Source: Pseudoxanthomonas dokdonensis
Lineage (GTDB): Bacteria > Pseudomonadota > Gammaproteobacteria > Xanthomonadales > Xanthomonadaceae
Direction of reading: 5' to 3'
Assembly: GCF_001431405.1 (NCBI RefSeq)
Contig: NZ_LDJL01000023.1
Coordinates: 1 to 37,137, forward strand
Length of the DNA stretch: 37,137 nucleotides
Shown here: piece by piece, positions 17,640 through 29,301 of the stretch
Layout of the letters: every line of letters starts with the position of its first letter
How positions within the stretch are numbered: the stretch's first letter is position 1
Made by a program: the position numbers and the translations under genes
Notes under the pieces: generated by a model
The model's input: the letters and a program-made list of their open reading frames with translations, nothing else
Databases searched by the model: none
Told to the model about the DNA's origin: nothing

Positions 17640-18030
17640 TTCTACCCCTTCCCCCGCTTGCGGGGGAAGTTTGGGATGGGGGCGCTTTGCCGCCAGTGAG
17701 GCTGCCGCAACCTGTTGCCGCCACCCCAGCCCCGTATCGAGTACGGGGCAGGCTCTCTTCCGTAAACGAAGGAGGGGCTGAAGCCATCCCGATGACAACG
17801 GTCAGGCGAACAAGGTTCTACCCCTTCCCCCGCTTGCGGGGGAAGGTTGGGATGGGGGCGCTTTGCCGCCAGTGAGGCTGCCGCAACCTGTTGCCGCCAC
17901 CCCAGCCCCGTCTCAAGTACGGGGCAGGCTCTCCTCCGTAAACGAAGGAGGGGCCGAAGCCATCCCGATGACATCGGTCGGGCGAACAAGGTTCTGCTCC
18001 TTCCTCCGCTCGCAGGGAAAGGGTAAAAAC
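17640..18030. repeat. 176-bp intergenic tandem repeat, two full copies and a decayed third
   Basis: Copy 1 is 17640-17815, copy 2 is 17816-17991, and a degraded third start runs 17992-18030; the offset is 176 bp both times. The two full copies differ at only a handful of bases. Each holds a perfect 10-bp hairpin CTTCCCCCGC/GCGGGGGAAG, a second perfect 8-bp hairpin headed GCCCCGTA, and an imperfect third around CCGTAAACGAAGGAGG. It fills the 423-bp space between pntB and the convergent membrane-protein gene. Short frames through it (for example 17642-17989 minus) only reflect the repeat. The first hairpin may end pntB transcription. Confidence 0.85.
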
Positions 18031-18040
18031 GGCTGCCGAA

Positions 18041-18466
18041 TCAGCGCGCCAGCCAGGCCGCCAGCACCGGCGCCACCAGCGTGGCGATCAGGTCGCGCGG
18101 TTGGTTGGCCAGCCCGGACAGCACCCAGGCATGGTCGAAACCCAGCTTGGCGGCAGAGTCCCAGGGCGCCAGCCCGAGCATGAAGCCGAGCTGGCTGGCG
18201 ACGATGGTCCAGTTGACCAGCGCCACCACCAGCAACGTCGCCACGACCGCCAGCAGCGCCCGCGGCCAACCCGGGCGCATGCCGCCCCAGCGCAGCATCC
18301 AGGCGGCGTCGGCAGCCACCAGCAAGGCCAGCCAGCCCAGTTGCCGGCCCAGGTACAGCGCCAGCACCACCCACAGCACCGCCACGCAGGTGCAGCCGAA
18401 TACCAGCGCCAGTGGCGCGACCCAGCGGGGCAGGGGAGAGGCGGAAGCAACGGCAACGTTGGACAT
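18041..18466 (-). CDS. Hypothetical small membrane protein
   Basis: 141 residues with three or four hydrophobic segments: WVAPLALVFGCTCVAVLWVV (15-34), LGWLALLVAADAAWML (about 43-58), ALLAVVATLLVVALVNWTIV (about 70-89) and LIATLVAPVLAAWLA at the C-terminus. I do not recognise a family. The frame has normal codon use for this DNA and a clear ATG at 18466. It is convergent with pntB across the 176-bp repeat and divergent from sufT across 152 bp. Confidence 0.7.
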   Translation of the reverse strand: MSNVAVASASPLPRWVAPLALVFGCTCVAVLWVVLALYLGRQLGWLALLVAADAAWMLRWGGMRPGWPRALLAVVATLLVVALVNWTIVASQLGFMLGLAPWDSAAKLGFDHAWVLSGLANQPRDLIATLVAPVLAAWLAR

Positions 18467-18547
18467 GGGAACTCCAGCAGCGGCCGACTAGGATAAGGCT
18501 TCGGGGGCGCTTTCCGCTCCGCGGCCGCCGCCAGCAGGGACGGATTC

Positions 18548-18577
18548 TTGGGTGACAGGGGTGCCGCCGGCTACACT
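18548..18577 (+). promoter_or_regulatory. Possible promoter of sufT
   Basis: TTGGGT (18548-18553) and TACACT (18572-18577) are 18 bp apart, 41 bp before the sufT ATG. The -35 match is weak. It is the best candidate in the 152-bp divergent spacer. Confidence 0.3.
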
Positions 18578-18618
18578 AACGCCCTTGCGCCGGTCCGCCG
18601 CGCCCCCACTTCAGTGCC

Positions 18619-19170
18619 ATGTATTCCCGTAGCAGCGAACCCGTCCATTTTGAGCGCGACTGCGCCGCCGTCATGGTGCCGCAGGGTGAAAGCGTGACCC
18701 TGCCTGCCGGCACCTATGGCTACATCACCCAGGCCCTGGGTGGCAGCTATACGGTGTTTGTCGAAGGCAATCTGTTCCGCATCGCCGGCAAGGACGGCGA
18801 CGCCATCGGCAAGGAGCCGGCCGAGCCGTTGCAGCTGCCTGACAACGCCAGCCACGACGAAGTCGAGGCGATGGTCTGGCGACAGCTGCGGACCTGCTTC
18901 GATCCGGAAATCCCGTTCAACATCGTTGATCTGGGGCTGGTCTACGAGGCGGTGGTCAAACCGCTGGAAGACGGCCAGCGCGATGTCGAGGTCAAGATGA
19001 CGCTGACCGCACCCGGCTGCGGCATGGGCGAAATCCTGGTCGACGACGTGCGCAGCAAGATCGAAGCGATTCCGACCATTCATGAGGCCGACGTCGAGCT
19101 GGTGTTCGACCCGCCGTGGGGCCGGCACATGATGTCCGAGGCGGCCAAGCTGGAAACCGGCATGTTGTGA
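18619..19170 (+). CDS. sufT: Iron-sulfur cluster assembly/maturation factor SufT
   Basis: 183-residue protein with the MIP18/DUF59 domain. DPEIPFNIVDLGLVYE (95-110) and APGCGMG (132-138, with C134) are the family signatures. The N-terminal extension (VPQGESVTLPAGTYGYITQA) is the one seen in the 'putative Fe-S assembly protein SufT' subgroup. SufT-type proteins help load Fe-S clusters on apo-proteins. No suf or isc gene is nearby, so it is a single-gene unit ending at a strong terminator (19221-19243). Confidence 0.92.
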   Translation: MYSRSSEPVHFERDCAAVMVPQGESVTLPAGTYGYITQALGGSYTVFVEGNLFRIAGKDGDAIGKEPAEPLQLPDNASHDEVEAMVWRQLRTCFDPEIPFNIVDLGLVYEAVVKPLEDGQRDVEVKMTLTAPGCGMGEILVDDVRSKIEAIPTIHEADVELVFDPPWGRHMMSEAAKLETGML

Positions 19171-19220
19171 GCCCATCGGCGGATATTGACGGTGTGTCGC
19201 CACCGCCTTGAATCGAGATG

Positions 19221-19243
19221 ACGCCCCGGCAGGGGCGTTTTTT
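19221..19243 (+). terminator. Intrinsic terminator of sufT
   Basis: Perfect stem ACGCCCC/GGGGCGT with a GGCA loop is followed by six Ts, 50 bp after the sufT stop. Confidence 0.88.
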
Positions 19244-19553
19244 ACGCCTGCACGCCTGCCTTCGATGACGCGCCACCATGCTGTGATGCAGCGCTTGCGC
19301 CTGCCTGCCGCGCGCATCCTCTCTCATTGATGGCAAGACCAGCGGTGTCATCGCGCTCACATGCGTGAATGTCCGCGCTGTCAATCACAGATAGCGCATG
19401 CCATCGGGATTGTCCGCCGATTGTGCTTGTAACCGGTTCATCTGCCGCTTAGGTTCGATGCCGGACAGCCGCAACGGACGTCCGTGTTTGTCGCCATCCC
19501 CCAGTGATGCACACCCATCCCTGTTGTACCAACGGTTCTTAGAAGGAGCTTCG
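19244..19553. other. Upstream region of the secreted protease (no gene seen)
   Basis: The 310 bp between the sufT terminator and the protease ATG have no credible gene. A weak promoter candidate is TTGTAA (19427-19432) with TAGGTT (19450-19455), spacing 17. AGAAGGAG just before ATG 19554 is a strong ribosome site. An open frame in the protease phase begins at 19398, but it has no signal peptide at its start and poor codon preference. The length suggests a regulated leader, but no operator was identified. Confidence 0.4.
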
Positions 19554-21689
<2,136 letters not shown>

Positions 21690-21717
21690 GCGTGGAAACA
21701 GGCCTCTGGTTACAAGC

Positions 21718-21745
21718 AGAAACCCCGGGCAACCGGGGTTTCTGT
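21718..21745. terminator. Hairpin terminator between convergent protease and asparaginase-domain genes
   Basis: Perfect 12-bp stem CAGAAACCCCGG/CCGGGGTTTCTG with a GCAA tetraloop, 28 bp after the protease stop and 27 bp after the minus-strand gene's stop. The TTTC on one side and AAA on the other allow action in both directions. Confidence 0.8.
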
Positions 21746-21771
21746 CATCGCCATCCCGCTAAGGCCGATGC

Positions 21772-22260
21772 TCAGGCAATGGCTTCGAACCGGTTGGCGG
21801 CCACGTTCTTGCGCACCTTGGCCGGGTCCCAGATGCGGCCGTTCATCGCGATGTAGATGCCGGTTGGCAACGATTGCACCGCACCCACCGCGCAGCCGAT
21901 GTTGAACTCGGCATCCGAACCACGGAACCGTGCCGGGTTCAGCGCACCGGTCATGACGATGGTCTTGTCGGTGATGCTGGCCAGCGCCTTCGCCGTCTCG
22001 ACCATGCTGTCGGTGCCATGGGTGATCAACACGTGGCGCGCGGCCTGGGCGGCGATGGTGGCGCGGATCAACTCGCGATCGGCATCGCTGATGTGCAGCG
22101 AATCCTTGCGGATGATCGGAATCACGCTGAAACGGAAGGCCACGCCGAGTTCCTGCAGGATGCGGCCGATCTGCGGGTCGCCAATCTGGAAATCGGATTT
22201 GTCGTCGAAATAGATTTTGTCGATCGTGCCACCGGTGGTGACGATCAGTAGTTCTTCCAT
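21772..22260 (-). CDS. Single-domain asparaginase-like protein
   Basis: 162 residues matching only the N-terminal domain of type I/II L-asparaginases (about 330 residues). The two catalytic threonine motifs are present: TTGGTIDK with T12, and THGTDSM with T83/D84. The region TGALNPARFRGSDAEFN and a terminal DPAKVRK lysine correspond to the AnsB Lys162 neighbourhood. It ends there, so the C-terminal domain that completes the active site of the partner subunit is missing. The end is clean (stop next to a terminator), so this looks like a real short family rather than a truncation. Activity on asparagine is unproven. The start is ATG 22260. Confidence 0.85.
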   Translation of the reverse strand: MEELLIVTTGGTIDKIYFDDKSDFQIGDPQIGRILQELGVAFRFSVIPIIRKDSLHISDADRELIRATIAAQAARHVLITHGTDSMVETAKALASITDKTIVMTGALNPARFRGSDAEFNIGCAVGAVQSLPTGIYIAMNGRIWDPAKVRKNVAANRFEAIA

Positions 22261-22410
22261 CTGCTTGCTCCTGCGTCGTCCGGCAAATGCTGTCCGGGTG
22301 ACGGTTCTCGAAAGGGCGGGCGCTGCGCGCACGGGCTTTGGCAACCCGTGCACCGAACCCGCATTATCGCCTGTATGCGCGCGTGCGGCACCGGCGCGGC
22401 ATCAGCCAGC

Positions 22411-23423
<1,013 letters not shown>

Positions 23424-23437
23424 TTACCCTTTGCCCG

Positions 23438-24711
23438 ATGGAACCTCTGGACTCAATCAACAGATGGTCGGACAGGATTCGCGACCGCGCCCGGGCAGGC
23501 ACCTTCCTGCGCTACGTGGTCAAACGCTTCCTTGATGATCGGCTGTTCCAGGCCGCCGCGGCACTGGCCTACACCACGCTGTTCTCGCTGGTGCCGCTGG
23601 CAATGGTGGTATTCGGGGTGCTGTCGGCATTCCCGGCCTTCGAGGAATGGAAAGGGCAGCTGACCGGTTACATCTTTTCCAACTTCGTGCCCAGCGCCGC
23701 CAGCAAGGTACAGGATTACATCATCGAGCAGTCCGGTGCGATTGGCAGCCTGACCGCGGTCGGCCTGGTGGTATTGGTGTTTTCGCTGCTGGTGACCCTC
23801 AACAGCATCGAGGCCACCTTCAACCGGATCTGGCGGGTGCCGTTCCACCGACCCAAGTTCAGCCGCTTCCTGGTGTACTGGACGGTGCTGACGCTGGGCG
23901 CTCTGGTCGCCGCCGCATCGCTGTCGGTGTCTTCGCGCCTGTTCGCGCTGCCACTGTTTGCCACTACCGAAGGCCAGTTGCTGCAGATGCTGGCCTTCCG
24001 CCTGACCCCGGTGCTGATCGAATTCGCCGCCATCGCCCTGATCTACCGGGTAGTGCCGCATCGTCCGATCCAACTTCGCTATGCGCTGGCCGGCGCGTTG
24101 CTGGCAACGCTGTTGCTGGAACTGGTGAAATGGTCGTTCGGGCTGTACCTGGGCAGCTTCAACACCTACCAGAAGATCTATGGCGCGATTGCCCTGATCC
24201 CGATCCTGCAGGTGTGGATCTACCTGTGCTGGGTGGCGATCCTGCTGGGTGCCTCGCTGGCCTCGTCGATGGCCGCATTCCGCTATCAACCCCTGTCGAT
24301 GCGACTGCCGTTGGGCTTCGAGATCTACGGCCTGTTCCGCCTGCTCGGGCGCTTCAACGAAGCACGCGCCAATGGCCAGGGGCTGCACCCGGATCGCATC
24401 CAGGAACTGGAACCGATCCTGACCGATTCGCTGATCCAGTCGATGCTCGGTCAACTGTCGGACATCAACCTGCTGCGCCGCGACGAAGATGGCGAGTGGC
24501 TGCTGGCCCGGGATCTGCACGACATGACCATGGCCGAGCTGTACCAGGCGTGCCAGCTGCGGATACCGATTGCGCAGATTCCGCTACCCTGCCAGGACGA
24601 CACCCTCGGCCGCGCCTCGCGCCAGGCACTGGATGAACTCGGACAGCCGCTGCGTGATCTGCTGGCGCGCCCGGTCAGCGACATCTTCCCAACTCCGCAC
24701 AAGGACACCGC

Positions 24712-24715
<4 letters not shown>
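23438..24715 (+). CDS. YihY/UPF0761 family inner-membrane protein with a C-terminal extension
   Basis: 425 residues. Six transmembrane segments lie at about 40-65, 102-122, 144-170, 188-205, 215-235 and 248-275. The family hallmarks FQAAAALAYTTLFSLVPL and YQKIYGAIALIPILQVWIYL are present. After about residue 283 there is a 140-residue soluble, winged-helix-like tail (IQELEPILTDSLIQSMLGQL onward), absent from the 290-residue E. coli YihY. The old label 'ribonuclease BN' for this family is wrong. Its role is unknown. The stop overlaps the next ATG (ATGA at 24712), coupling it to the TlpA-like lipoprotein. Confidence 0.88.
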
Positions 24716-25308
<593 letters not shown>

Positions 25309-25316
25309 TGCAGCGC

Positions 25317-25346
25317 CGCTGTTGCAATCACTGTTACGCAACAGCG
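25317..25346 (+). terminator. Possible terminator hairpin after the TlpA-like gene
   Basis: Perfect 9-bp stem CGCTGTTGC/GCAACAGCG with a 12-base loop, nine bases after the stop. No T-run follows, so it is a weak candidate that may instead stabilise the mRNA end. Confidence 0.4.
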
Positions 25347-25359
25347 ATCCCGACCCGAT

Positions 25360-25383
25360 AAAAAACCCGGCCAACGGCCGGTT
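25360..25383 (-). terminator. Intrinsic terminator of the secreted low-complexity gene
   Basis: On the minus strand, stem CCGGCC/GGCCGG with a three-base loop is followed by GTTTTTTATC. It lies about 90 bp past the stop at 25474, in the convergent gap. Confidence 0.7.
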
Positions 25384-25473
25384 CATGGGATGAGCTGTGC
25401 CCGCACGCTGCTTGCACCGCAGATCGTGGAGCAGGGGTCCGCTCCACGTTCCGTCGCCACCACAGCTCACCGG

Positions 25474-26145
25474 TCAGTGTTTGCCGTTGCCCTTGCCGTT
25501 GCCGTTATTGCCCTTGCTGCTGTTGCCTTTACCGTTGCCGCCGCCCTTGCTGCCGGCGGATCCGGATTGGGCGGGCTTGCCGCTGTGGCCATTGGAATGG
25601 CCGGGATTATCCGGTTTGCCGCTGTTGCCTGACTTGCCGGCATTGCCCGAATTACCCGGGCCATGCTTGGACCAGTCAACGTGGACATTCTGATCAACCG
25701 CGACCGGATAGCCCCAATGGTCGTAGGTGCGGGAAAAACCATTCTTCAAGGAATGGAATTCGGGCGAGCCTGGCTTGATGCCCATGCGCTTGGCGACCGC
25801 GCCCCAGCCCTGGCCGCGATTGCGGTCATAGTCGTTGACGACATCCAGGCACGGGATGCCAACGATGTGGGCGATTGCGCAGGCGTAGTAGATGTCGCCG
25901 GCCGACCAGTTGCGGCCGAACAAGTCTTCCACCAGCGACCGCGGCGCACCGTAGTTGCCGGTCATTTCACGGACAAAAGGATCCCGGTAACGGGCGCCAT
26001 AGTCGTTGATTTCATACAGACGGTTGTCGACCCAGGCATCACCGGTACGGAAGTTGTAGCCCACCGTCTGTGCCTGTGCTGAAACCGCCAGACCCAAGCC
26101 GAGCAGCGTGGCCAGCGTGAGTTGCCTGATGGCTTGCTTGTTCAT
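25474..26145 (-). CDS. Secreted protein of unknown function with a Gly/Asn/Ser/Lys-rich tail
   Basis: 223 residues. A clear signal peptide (MNKQAIRQLTLATLLGLGLA, cleavage near SAQA at 24) is followed by a compact domain (25-160) with two cysteines (C89, C99). Recognisable segments are WVDNRLYEINDYGARYRDPF, GRNWSAGDIYYACAIA, NRGQGWGAVAKRMGIKPGSP and YDHWGYPV. The last 63 residues are almost only G, N, S, K, P and H (ending GNGKGNGKH) and must be disordered. I do not recognise the domain. ATG 26145 has AGGAGAACGTC directly upstream; a longer frame from 26193 lacks a signal sequence. It starts 31 bp after the ppk2 stop on the same strand and ends before a terminator. Confidence 0.82.
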   Translation of the reverse strand: MNKQAIRQLTLATLLGLGLAVSAQAQTVGYNFRTGDAWVDNRLYEINDYGARYRDPFVREMTGNYGAPRSLVEDLFGRNWSAGDIYYACAIAHIVGIPCLDVVNDYDRNRGQGWGAVAKRMGIKPGSPEFHSLKNGFSRTYDHWGYPVAVDQNVHVDWSKHGPGNSGNAGKSGNSGKPDNPGHSNGHSGKPAQSGSAGSKGGGNGKGNSSKGNNGNGKGNGKH

Positions 26146-26176
26146 GACGTTCTCCTTGATCAGGGCGGGGTGCCAG

Positions 26177-26965
26177 TCAGTCATTGTCGTCAATCCGATA
26201 GACCGGTAGTGGCTGGATCACAGCAAAGCGTTCCTTACTGGGGCGTGAGGCCAGCGCCGGAAAGTCCAGTTCCGGCTCAGGTACCCGAGTGTCAGGTAAC
26301 TGGTCGAGCAGATGCCGGATCAGGGTCAGGCGGCCAAGCTTCTGGTCATTGAAGTCGACCAGTGTCCACGGTGCATGCGTGGTATGGGTCGCCTTGAGCA
26401 TGGCTTCACGGGCACGGGTGTAGTCGCGGTACTTCTCCCGGGCCTGGACGTCGATCGGCGACAGCTTCCAGCGCTTGAGCGGATCCTGCAGGCGTTCCCT
26501 GAAGCGTTCTTCCTGCTGCGCCTGGTCGACCGTCAGCCAGTACTTGAACAGCAGGATGCCGTCGTCGACCAGCAACTTCTCGAACACCGGCGCCTGCTGC
26601 AGGAAGCTGCGGCACTCGGCATCGCTGCAGAAGCCCATGACCTTTTCGACGCCCGCGCGGTTGTACCAGCTGCGGTCCATCAGCACCATCTCGCCGGCGG
26701 CCGGCAGATGGGCGACGTAACGCTGGAAATACCACTGGCTGGCCTCGTGCTCGTTCGGCTTCGGCAAGGCCACCACGTGGCACTGGCGCGGGTTGAGATG
26801 TTGCGAAATGGCATTGATGACGCCGCCCTTGCCGGCGGTATCGCGCCCTTCCAGCAGGACCAGCAGGCGCTTGCCGGAATGACGCAACCAGCGTGCCAGC
26901 GCCTGCAGTTCCAGTTGCATCGGTTCGAGCTCGGCCTCGTAAGCCTTGCGCTTGAGCTTCTTCAT
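26177..26965 (-). CDS. ppk2: Polyphosphate kinase 2 (PPK2, class I)
   Basis: 262-residue single-domain P-loop kinase that transfers phosphate between polyphosphate and nucleoside diphosphates. The Walker A loop EGRDTAGKGG (39-48) and the DRSWYNRAGVE lid (97-107) are the PPK2 hallmarks. The sequence around VMGFCSDAE and KYWLTVDQAQQEERF matches the class I group. The N-terminal MKKLKRKAYE lead and the ATG at 26965 fit the family. It follows moaB at 39 bp and precedes the secreted protein gene at 31 bp. Confidence 0.93.
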   Translation of the reverse strand: MKKLKRKAYEAELEPMQLELQALARWLRHSGKRLLVLLEGRDTAGKGGVINAISQHLNPRQCHVVALPKPNEHEASQWYFQRYVAHLPAAGEMVLMDRSWYNRAGVEKVMGFCSDAECRSFLQQAPVFEKLLVDDGILLFKYWLTVDQAQQEERFRERLQDPLKRWKLSPIDVQAREKYRDYTRAREAMLKATHTTHAPWTLVDFNDQKLGRLTLIRHLLDQLPDTRVPEPELDFPALASRPSKERFAVIQPLPVYRIDDND

Positions 26966-27004
26966 CCGCTTATCCGTGGTCGGTCATCAAAGGCGAAGCA
27001 GACA

Positions 27005-27523
27005 TTACTCGCGCAGGCGTGGACGCAATGTGGCCAAGTTGCAGGGCTGGGTCCGTGCGTCCAGCTGTGCCTGGATGATGTTTTCCCAGGCGGTGCGGCA
27101 GGCGGAACTGGAGCCGGGCAGGCAGAACACGAAGCACTGGTTGGCGAGGCCGGCAAACGCCCGCGATTGCAGCGACGACGTGCCGATTTCGTCCACGCTG
27201 ATGGCGCGGAACAGTTCGCCGAATCCGGGCATCTGCTTGTCCAGCAGTGGCAGCAGCGCTTCGGGTGTGGAATCACGCCCGGTGAAGCCGGTGCCACCGG
27301 TGACCAGGATGCCATCGACCTCCGGATCGGCAATCCACTGTGACACCCGCGCGCGCAATCGATAGCGATCATCAGGCAACAGATCGCGTTGCTGGATGTG
27401 GTGGCCGGCAGCGGTGGCGGCCTGCTGCAGGTAGTCGCCCGAGGTGTCGTTGGCGGGGCTGCGCGTGTCCGACACGGTCAGGATGCACAGGTTCAAGGGG
27501 ATGAATTGATTGGATGCGCTCAT
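27005..27523 (-). CDS. moaB: Molybdenum cofactor biosynthesis protein MoaB
   Basis: 172-residue molybdopterin-binding-fold protein of the MoaB/Mog family, involved in adenylating or inserting the molybdopterin intermediate. TVSDTRSPANDTSGDYL (16-32) and VTGGTGFTGRDSTPEAL (74-90) are the substrate-binding motifs. CLPGSSSACRTAWENII is the family C-terminal motif. No other moa, moe or mog gene is in the window. It lies between the OGT-like gene (43 bp) and ppk2 (39 bp), all on the minus strand. Confidence 0.93.
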   Translation of the reverse strand: MSASNQFIPLNLCILTVSDTRSPANDTSGDYLQQAATAAGHHIQQRDLLPDDRYRLRARVSQWIADPEVDGILVTGGTGFTGRDSTPEALLPLLDKQMPGFGELFRAISVDEIGTSSLQSRAFAGLANQCFVFCLPGSSSACRTAWENIIQAQLDARTQPCNLATLRPRLRE

Positions 27524-27566
27524 GCCCGCAGGTTAACCCAGTGCGGAGCGCGCCGCATTGACCGCA

Positions 27567-29270
27567 TCAGCGTCTGGCGATGCGGGCCACGGTGTCGGCG
27601 AAATCGGCGGCGAAGCCATCCATGTCGAACAGTCCGGACTGCTGGCGTTGCCGGGCAAGCCGTTCACGCACGGCGGTCAAGGCAGCCGGATCACGCGCCA
27701 ACGCGACCGCGGTGGCGATGAACTGCTGATCGCCTTCGACATTCATCTCCGCCATGCCCAGGTGATGATTGAGGCTGCCGGCGACCCGCGAGGCGAACGT
27801 CTGCCCCGGCGTGGTCAACAGCGGGCAACCCACCCACAACGCATCCGAAGCGGTGGTATGCGCGTTATACGGATCGGTGTCCAAGAACAGGTCGGCCAGC
27901 TGCAGCCGGGCCAGGTAATCGGCATGTGGCTGCTTGGCCATGAATACCAACCGCTGCGGATCGATGCCCCGCGCCTGGGCGTGGGCGCGCAGGCGCTGGT
28001 CGGCATGGCCGGGACCGGACAGCAGCCACAACACGCTGCCCGGCACCTGCTGCAGTACCGCCAATGCGCGATCGACGCTGCGCGGATTCAATTTGTAACT
28101 GTTGTTGAAACAGCAGAACACCGTGCCGGCGCCATCGCTGGCGCGCGGGGGCAGTCCGCAGGACAGGCGACTGGGCGGGGCCGGGACGACGCGATTGCTG
28201 TCGGACGGCTGGAAACAGCGCGGCAGGCGGATCACCTGTTCGCTGAAGCAAGACTCCAGTGAAGGCGGCAACACATAGTCATCCGCCAGCAGGTAGTCCA
28301 GCCATGGCGCGCCGCTGGTGCCGGGGTAGGCCAGCCAATTGACCTGCACCGGTGCCGGCCGCATCGCCAGCACTTCCGGCGCGCCACCGCCGCCCCAGCC
28401 ACGCAGATCGAACAGCACCTCGACACCGGCGGCGCGGATCGCCTGCGCGGTCTGCTGGTGCGAGCGTCCGCCGACGTCATGCAACGTCGTACATGCCTGC
28501 AGGCGTCGACGGATCAGGCTGCCATCGTCGTCGTTCAGTGCGAACAGATGCAGATCAAGCCGGGGCTGGCCGCGGGCGACGGCCTCGAACAATGCCACCG
28601 TCAGCAGACCGGTCGGATGGGCGCCGAAGCCATTCGACAAAAAGCCCACACTCAGCCTTGCCCGCTCGCCGGCAGGCGGCGATGGCGCCAGCGTTTGCGT
28701 GCTTGCCGCCAATCCCCGCGCGCGCAGCCGGGCGCACTGCAGTTGTTCGGCGGCGCTGCTGTCCTCGCTGAGGAACGCGAATGGCTCGACCGATGCGCTG
28801 GCATCGGCCACTGCCTGCCGTACTTGCCGGGCCAGCGCTGGCAGCTCGCGCCAGTCGCAGAGGCGACGTTGCCAGGCCAGCAGGTAAGCCGCCAACTGTG
28901 GCTGGTCCGGTACCAGCGCGTGCGCGTGCCGGTAGGCCAGCAACGCGTCTTCGGCCTGGCCCAGATCTTCCAGCACATGCGCCAGCCAGACCGCGATGCC
29001 GGGATGCCGTGGCGCCTGCGTGGCGGCACGCATCAGTGCGTCGTAGGCCGATTGCAGCTGGCCCTGCTTCCAGTACACCCGGCCCAGCCGCGCCAGTACC
29101 TCCGGATGGCCGGGTGCCTGTTGCAGGGCGTGTTGACAGGCGGCTTCGGCCTGCGCCAGATCGCCGTGTTCGAATTCCGCATCGGCCAGCTGCAGCCACG
29201 CCAACGCGTTGCCGGGCTCACGCACGACGCGATGGCGCAGATGCTGCAGTGATGCTGAAGGTTCGCTCAT
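27567..29270 (-). CDS. TPR/O-GlcNAc transferase-like glycosyltransferase (GT41)
   Basis: 567-residue cytoplasmic protein, close to the 568 of the crystallised Xanthomonas campestris OGT homologue. The N-terminus has about three to four tetratricopeptide repeats (20-135: NALAWLQLADAEFEHGDLAQ, HPEVLARLGRVYWKQGQLQS, HPGIAVWLAHVLEDLGQAED). The GT41 domain follows. LSVGFLSNGFGAHPTG carries the His equivalent to human OGT H498. RPAPVQVNWLAYPGTSGAPW, FCCFNNSYKLNP and DTDPYNAHTTASDALWVGCP are near-diagnostic, and VFMAK holds the UDP-contact lysine. Predicted to add GlcNAc or another sugar to Ser/Thr; targets and donor are unknown. There is no glycan-synthesis gene nearby. GNAT gene upstream (31 bp), moaB downstream. 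Confidence 0.92.
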   Translation of the reverse strand: MSEPSASLQHLRHRVVREPGNALAWLQLADAEFEHGDLAQAEAACQHALQQAPGHPEVLARLGRVYWKQGQLQSAYDALMRAATQAPRHPGIAVWLAHVLEDLGQAEDALLAYRHAHALVPDQPQLAAYLLAWQRRLCDWRELPALARQVRQAVADASASVEPFAFLSEDSSAAEQLQCARLRARGLAASTQTLAPSPPAGERARLSVGFLSNGFGAHPTGLLTVALFEAVARGQPRLDLHLFALNDDDGSLIRRRLQACTTLHDVGGRSHQQTAQAIRAAGVEVLFDLRGWGGGGAPEVLAMRPAPVQVNWLAYPGTSGAPWLDYLLADDYVLPPSLESCFSEQVIRLPRCFQPSDSNRVVPAPPSRLSCGLPPRASDGAGTVFCCFNNSYKLNPRSVDRALAVLQQVPGSVLWLLSGPGHADQRLRAHAQARGIDPQRLVFMAKQPHADYLARLQLADLFLDTDPYNAHTTASDALWVGCPLLTTPGQTFASRVAGSLNHHLGMAEMNVEGDQQFIATAVALARDPAALTAVRERLARQRQQSGLFDMDGFAADFADTVARIARR

Positions 29271-29301
29271 GGCGGTGCAGCGGTGTCGATGCGCTGACCG
29301 G

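Noticed and set aside
17642..17989. 115-codon frame within the tandem repeat
   Set aside because: Its internal peptide repeat exactly follows the 176-bp DNA repeat and contains hairpin sequence; not a gene.
17640..18241. CRISPR array
   Set aside because: The 176-bp unit is far too long, has no spacers of constant length, and copies are contiguous. The REP palindromes elsewhere also lack regular spacers, and no cas gene is present.
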